Origin: Ursus arctos
Taxonomy: Eukaryota; Chordata; Mammalia; Carnivora; Ursidae
NCBI RefSeq assembly: GCF_023065955.2
Contig: NW_026622875.1
Coordinates: 14,549,001-14,613,000 of the forward strand
DNA: 64,000 nt
Direction: 5' to 3'
Made by a program: the position numbers and the translations under genes. Below the pieces are notes generated by a model. It ran no database searches, was not told the origin of the DNA, and saw nothing but the letters and a program-made list of their open reading frames with translations. How positions within the stretch are numbered: position 1 is the stretch's first letter; every line of letters begins with the position of its first letter. Of this stretch, positions 59,939 through 64,000 are shown one piece after another.

Positions 59939-60473
59939 AAACCCATTTACAAACAAAGAGGCCAAGTTTATAACATATAAAAAGAACTTGTTGGAGGCCT
60001 TACAGGTATGAGTAGGTATGAGAGCCAGATCTGGAATCTAGACTTTTGATTTTTCATTCAGGTAATTTCCTCTAAACAACTATGACATTAGGTAACAAAA
60101 AGTTGCCCTGCAAATTATCCCAGAGAGTTTAACTCCCAGGCTGTTTTCCCCCAGCTATAACTTGGCTTCTTGACCACCGTCTTTGACCACCCACTTTGTT
60201 TCTCCTATTCCCTACCTCCCTCCCCAGCTCCCATTTTCAGTCCCTGAGATCACAGGAAAGAAAGACTATTCCATATTGGCATAGTATTATATCTATTTGT
60301 AGATTCATTTCATCATTCCTTATTCCCTATGGATGTATGGTTTTTGAATTATCTCCTTTGTGCCAGTTAAAACTGGTTCTTACTGTCATCTTACTGATCC
60401 CCTCATTAACCCATGGGTCCAACACAATCTTTGACATGTATTCATTATATATTTGTAAAAGAATCATGGTTTT

Positions 60474-60663
60474 GGGGCCCCTGGGTGCCTCAGTCATTAA
60501 GCATTTGCCTTTGGCAGGTCACCATCCCAGGGTCCTTGGATGGAGTCCTGTAGCGGGCTCTCTGCTCAACAGGAAGCCTGCTTCTCCCTCTCCCACTCCC
60601 CCTGCTTGTGTTCCCTCTCTCACTGTCTCTCTCTGTCAAATAAATAAATAAAATCTTTTTTAA
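60474..60663 (+). mobile_element. CAN-SINE
   Basis: Sense SINE 'ggggcccctgggtgcctcag' with an AAATAAATAAAATC tail. The 17-bp duplication aaaagaatcatggtttt lies at 60,457-60,473 and from 60,664. Confidence 0.96.
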
Positions 60664-60746
60664 AAAAGAATCATGGTTTTACCTTTTCTGAAAATTATTC
60701 TTAAATTATGGACATTTCAATAATGTATGAATAAAAGCTTCCTCAG

Positions 60747-61002
60747 GAAACGATGCCATTGTTCCTGATCTGCAACTTAGAGTTAAAGAAAAAATTGTGC
60801 TCTCTCTGCAAATGCTGTTTCATGACCTAACTAACAAGTTTAAGGACATGCCTTTCTGTTCACCAGTGGAGGAAACAAACAATTTCAATGTGAAGGACAA
60901 GGTACACACAGTGAACAGAGCTGAAAAACTTCCAATTTTCATTTCTGCCCAAGAAAATCAGAGCATAGAAAGGGTTATCTCAATCCTTAGATATAACAAT
61001 AG
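60747..61002 (+). other. Candidate coding exon of unknown gene or ANKUB1 isoform
   Basis: After an acceptor-like 'gcttcctcag' a frame stays open for over 250 nt: NDAIVPDLQLRVKEKIVLSL, then QMLFHDLTNKFKD, PFCSPVEETNN, KLPIFISAQENQSIERVISI. It ends at a consensus donor AG|GTATGA (GT at 61,003-61,004), or reads on to a stop at about 61,069 if this is a last exon. The phase at its start is 1 and at its donor 2. The protein text looks like real sequence (no repeats, helix-like), but I do not recognise a domain. It lies 5.1 kb after ANKUB1's last known exon and 0.9 kb before COMMD2, on the same strand. An AATAAA follows at 61,187. It may be an alternative 3' exon of ANKUB1. Confidence 0.45.
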
Positions 61003-61186
61003 GTATGATGTCTCTCTCCCACCCTCTTCCCTTCTCCCCCACCAACTCCCGCAACCAAGAGGTTGAGATTTGGAGAGTCATATTCCTATCAATTAGCAAT
61101 TCTGTACTCTGATATTTGAACCACAGCAGGTGAGAAGAGAAAGCTGGGAAAGGAGCCAAATTTTCACCCTACTCTCAACACATTAA

Positions 61187-61192
61187 AATAAA
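61187..61192 (+). terminator. Poly(A) signal AATAAA
   Basis: AATAAA followed within 40-50 nt by GT-rich sequence ('cattgttgtcgtcatcacc'). It would suit a transcript ending after the exon-like segment at 60,747-61,066. Confidence 0.4.
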
Positions 61193-61309
61193 GATATCGT
61201 TCTGAACCCTGCAAGCATCAGTCATTGTTGTCGTCATCACCATCTTTATCCCAACTCATAATCATTCACAGAACTTGTTACAAACCTTCAGTTTTCAGCC
61301 TGCTGAGTA

Positions 61310-61500
61310 GAATGATGGGCTTTGGAGCAGGTCGTCAAGGGATCTGACCCTCTCTTTCCAGCTCTGACTCTGGTTTATTATGTAATCTTTGGAGCTTTGA
61401 CTCTTCATCTGTAAAAACGAGGTCATAGCTATTGAGCGAATTAAATAAGGTCAATCAGATAAGATATACAAAAGCTCCCTGCAAACTAGTAGCTCTATAA
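61310..61500 (+). repeat. MIR fossil
   Basis: Sense MIR order: 'gggctttggagcaggtcg', 'ttattatgtaatctttggag', 'gactcttcatctgtaaaaac', then 'taaataaggtcaatcag' and 'ctctataaaagttag'. Confidence 0.7.
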
Positions 61501-61504
61501 AAGT

Positions 61505-61648
61505 TAGTTTCAGTTGCCTGACCTGTTTCCTTATCTCTAATGGGAACAATAATGGTACCTACCTCATGGAATTCTTTTGAACTCTAAGTAAATAAATGTA
61601 AGAACATTTCCTGACACAGTGCTTAATAAATGCTAGCTATTGATATTA
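61505..61648 (+). repeat. Second MIR fossil, 3' half
   Basis: 'tgtttccttatctctaatgg', 'ggtacctacctcatggaatt', 'cacagtgcttaataaatgct' are the sense MIR 3' half. It abuts the previous MIR in the same direction. Confidence 0.75.
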
Positions 61649-61940
61649 TTAATGTAAGCTCCAGAAGGGGGCCTGTCGAATTTTAAACATCTTTTCATCT
61701 TCCACAGAGCATAGTACCGTGCACCACCAGGCTACATCTTTTCAAAACGAATTGCGAACGGAGGAATCTTCTGACCCCAGACTACACCACCCGCCGGCGT
61801 TTCCGTGTAGGACCGGGATAGAGCGGAACCCAAAAGCTGGGGATGTTGAGGAGCCGGAGCCTCTTTGCGCTTGGACTCTGGCCCCGGAAGTGGCAAGGGC
61901 GGGGTCAACGCTACCGAGTGAAATCCTCCGCCTAGTGAAG

Positions 61941-62007
61941 ATGCTGCTCGACCTGTCGGAGGAGCATAAGGAGCACCTGGCCTTTTTGCCGCAAGTGGAC
62001 AGCACGG
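61941..62007 (+). CDS. COMMD2: COMMD2 exon 1
   Basis: ATG through ACG|G, 67 nt, ending in phase 1 with donor GTCAGG. Encodes MLLDLSEEHK to VDST. The reading frame stays open upstream to an ATG at 61,719, but family length supports the start at 61,941. Confidence 0.95.
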
Positions 62008-63674
62008 GTCAGGGGGCGCGGCAGCGGAGGGTGGTGTTCTGTGGCCTGGGAGTCAAGGGGTGCGCCCGGCGTTCATGGTCTCCTGGCTTCCGTTGCAGTG
62101 GTCGCGGAGTTTGGGCGGATTGCGGTGGAGTTCCTGAGGCGAGGCTCGAACCCCAAGATCTACGAAGGCGCCGCCAGTAAGATGGGGCGAGTTGCTGCGC
62201 GGGGAAGTGCGGGCCATTCTTTGGCACCCTGGAGAGGAAGGGGTTTTTGCAGCCCCGAGGGTCTTACTCTCATTGTGGTAGAATAAAAGCAGAAAGGCTC
62301 TTCTGGGCTCAAATCCTGCCCGTCCCCTGAGTAGCTTTGAGATTTTTAAAGCTTCCACTGAGTCGGTTTTGTCGTGCGTAAAAAGCACATAATACCATCT
62401 GCCAGAGATACTATGATGCTTAAGTGCACCCAAGTGTGTGGAATAGCTGAGTGAGGCGTTAATATCCTGCAAGTATTTGGTTATACTTAGTTCAGAGATC
62501 CGCTTTTGCTGCAGTATTTTTTTTTCCCTGCTGGACGGGGGGTGGTTTCAGAGATTGTCAGTCCTTGGAGTTCCTCTTCTGCCAGACTTGAAATAGCTGG
62601 ACATTCAAGAGAAGGACTGTAGGGCTGATATTAGTCTACATGGGTCTACATTTTGTGAAGAAGGTTGCATGGCGCGAAATACAGAAGGCATCTGTCTGGC
62701 AGTGGAGAATGAACAGGAGGCTGTTACCAACTCATTATTTTTCATTACAGTGCCTGAAAATATGGAATAATGGATAATGTTTATGCCTGAATATGAATTT
62801 GAATTAAGGATAAGTATCAGACAATAATTTATTGACTTATTTTTCTATTTTCCCAGGAAAACTCAGTGTGAGCAGTGACACTGTCCAGCATGGTGTGGAA
62901 GGATTAACATACCTCCTCACTGAAAGCTCAAAGCTTATGGTAAGGGCTTCTGTGGACTGTTTCGTATTTCTTTGACCTTAAAAAGGTCCAGTATACTCTA
63001 CATCATAGCCCTGGCAGGCACCTGCTTATTTCAGTAATGTTCTTAATGGTTTATAATTGACTTAGTGAAGCCATGCCTAAACGGTATGACAATAATGTGA
63101 TCTGCTGGTATGAATGCTCTTGCTAGTATAAATTAGAATTACTTCTAATTCTTCATGTTATTAAACCATATACAATAGTATGTATCCTAGGAGGAGGGAG
63201 AATTAAATGACTTTTTTATTTTATTTTATTTTTTTTGCATACTAGCAATATCCAGCTTGATGGAGAATAGGAGAGAAACTGGCCATTTTATCAATTCTTT
63301 TATATTTTAATAAAAGTATTTTTCTGTATCAGAGACTCAGATTTTAGAATTTGGGCAAGAGTTACCTTTAAGTATAAAGGATGTTGTTTCTTTTACCAGG
63401 CAGAAAAGAATTAGGGGATATCATATTCTTTTGTGTATATCAAATATTTTAGCATTTACTAGACAAATTTAATGTTCTGTTAAACCTGAATCACTTTCAG
63501 ATTTCTGAACTGGATTTCCAAGACTCTGTTTTTGTTCTGGGATTCTCTGAAGAACTGAACAAATTATTGCTTCAGCTTTATCTGGACAACAGAAAAGAGA
63601 TCAGAACTATTCTGAGTGAATTGGCACCAGACCTTCCAAGTTACCACAGCCTTGAATGGAGACTAGATGTACAG
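61941..63674 (+). CDS. COMMD2: COMMD2, first four coding exons (partial)
   Basis: COMMD2 is a subunit of the COMMD/CCDC22/CCDC93 (Commander) complex, which works with retriever in recycling membrane proteins from endosomes and affects NF-kB signalling. The joined exons (61,941-62,007; 62,099-62,176; 62,857-62,939; 63,501-63,674) give 402 nt, or 134 codons. They begin MLLDLSEEHKEHLAFLPQVD and end SYHSLEWRLDVQ. Almost every residue agrees with human COMMD2 as I remember it, and no stop or frameshift is present. The visible part is the helical N-terminal domain; the C-terminal COMM domain starts near the last codons and continues beyond the window. The start ATG has A at -3. Identity is very secure. 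Confidence 0.97.
62099..62176 (+). CDS. COMMD2: COMMD2 exon 2
   Basis: After acceptor 'gcttccgttgcag' the exon reads VVAEFGRIAVEFLRRGSNPK to EGAA, 78 nt, then donor GTAAGA. Intron 1 is only 91 nt, so both exons lie inside the CpG island. Confidence 0.95.
62177..62856 (+). other. COMMD2: COMMD2 intron 2
   Basis: The first part is still CG-rich. I see no repeat or further exon in it. Confidence 0.8.
62857..62939 (+). CDS. COMMD2: COMMD2 exon 3
   Basis: Acceptor 'ttttctattttcccag' precedes (R)KLSVSSDTVQHGVEG to SSKLM, 83 nt, followed by donor GTAAGG. It ends in phase 0. Confidence 0.96.
62940..63500 (+). other. COMMD2: COMMD2 intron 3
   Basis: AT-rich intron of 561 nt with a TTTTATTTTA tract near 63,210. 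No other feature seen. Confidence 0.85.
63501..63674 (+). CDS. COMMD2: COMMD2 exon 4
   Basis: Acceptor 'gaatcactttcag' precedes ISELDFQDSVFVLGFSEELN and continues to SYHSLEWRLDVQ: 174 nt (58 codons), phase 0 at both ends, donor GTATGG. The exon covers the last helices of the N-terminal domain and the first residues of the COMM domain. Confidence 0.96.
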
Positions 63675-64000
63675 GTATGGCTTTTTTTTTCTCCCCCCAC
63701 CTGACATAGAATATAAGATTAATTTTAGTTCCATGTACTTAAGCTTATTGTATTCTTTACCACCTTAACCTTTGGTTTAAGACTAATTTTTTTTAAATGT
63801 TAATTTTGAAACCATTTCACAAATAGTTCATTTTCTTACATGCTTAATGTGTTAAGATTAGTTTAATTTGCAAAGTTTGTAAGAAATAGGTTATTTTTGA
63901 AAGGATATGGTCATGCAGATTTTTAGTCATATTTGATTTTATGAAACTTTTATGTTTAAACAAAACACACATATATTAAAGTGCACAGATCATTGTAAAG
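63675..64000 (+). other. COMMD2: COMMD2 intron 4, cut by the window end
   Basis: AT-rich sequence without a recognisable exon. The remaining COMMD2 exons must lie to the right of the window. Confidence 0.85.

Larger units (their letters stand above)
61760..62230 (+). promoter_or_regulatory. COMMD2: COMMD2 CpG promoter
   Basis: A CG-rich block surrounds COMMD2 exons 1 and 2. It contains an ETS-type ccggaagtg at 61,884-61,892 and a GC box gggcgggg at 61,897-61,904, about 40-55 nt before the start codon. 'gactacaccacccgcc' at about 61,781 is a partial ZNF143-type match. There is no TATA box, as expected for a housekeeping gene. Confidence 0.75.

Noticed and set aside
60196..60651. A 151-codon ORF
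   Set aside because: Its C-terminal part is a CAN-SINE translation and the rest has no recognisable feature.
61719..62180. A 153-codon ORF at the COMMD2 start
   Set aside because: Only the middle is COMMD2 exon 1. The left part is promoter/5' UTR and the right part runs through intron 1.

Overview
This window is nuclear DNA from a mammal, and more exactly a caniform carnivore. It is full of tRNA-Lys-derived CAN-SINEs: I count 33 copies, most with visible target-site duplications. Several young copies carry the 'gagccgaaggcagacgct' / 'ctcgctggctgtctct' variants that I associate with bears (Ursidae). That family assignment is an inference from memory of SINE subfamilies. Single-exon ORFs mean little here, because genes are split by long introns and most ORFs lie in SINEs, LINEs or CpG islands.

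Layout. (1) About 1-10,600 is repeat-rich and lies left of a CpG island at about 10,630-11,740. The island has minus-strand CCAAT boxes, a GC box, an ETS site and a strong minus-strand splice donor at 10,891/10,890. From gene order (RNF13-ANKUB1-COMMD2 on human chromosome 3q25, here inverted) it is best read as the RNF13 5' end, transcribed leftwards. No RNF13 coding exon was recognised. (2) 24,082-55,670 holds six exons of ANKUB1 (ankyrin repeat and ubiquitin domain-containing 1) on the plus strand. All exons are in order with good splice sites, but the frame is broken in at least four places. (3) 31,425-35,962 is a long, dead, 5'-truncated L1 in ANKUB1 intron 2, itself hit by a SINE. (4) 60,747-61,002 is an unassigned, open, exon-like segment with splice signals, followed by a poly(A) signal. 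(5) 61,941 to the window end holds the first four coding exons of COMMD2, intact, behind a small CpG promoter.

Main result. ANKUB1 looks like a unitary pseudogene in this genome. Exon 1 has a 65-bp net insertion: a very short antisense L1 3' end between 9-10 bp target-site duplications, just 9 codons after the start ATG. Exon 3 has lost 4 nt, exon 4 has gained one A, and exon 5 has lost 1 nt and carries in-frame TAG codons. The splice sites remain and the neighbour COMMD2 is fully open, so this is a gene-specific loss and not poor sequence. The ANKUB1 and COMMD2 comparisons use the human proteins as I remember them; no alignment was run.

The remaining DNA is intronic or intergenic. It holds L1 3' ends, MIR and L2-like fossils, hAT-type DNA transposons (MER5A-like and one element with visible inverted ends), microsatellites, and a few unexplained local repeats listed under findings.
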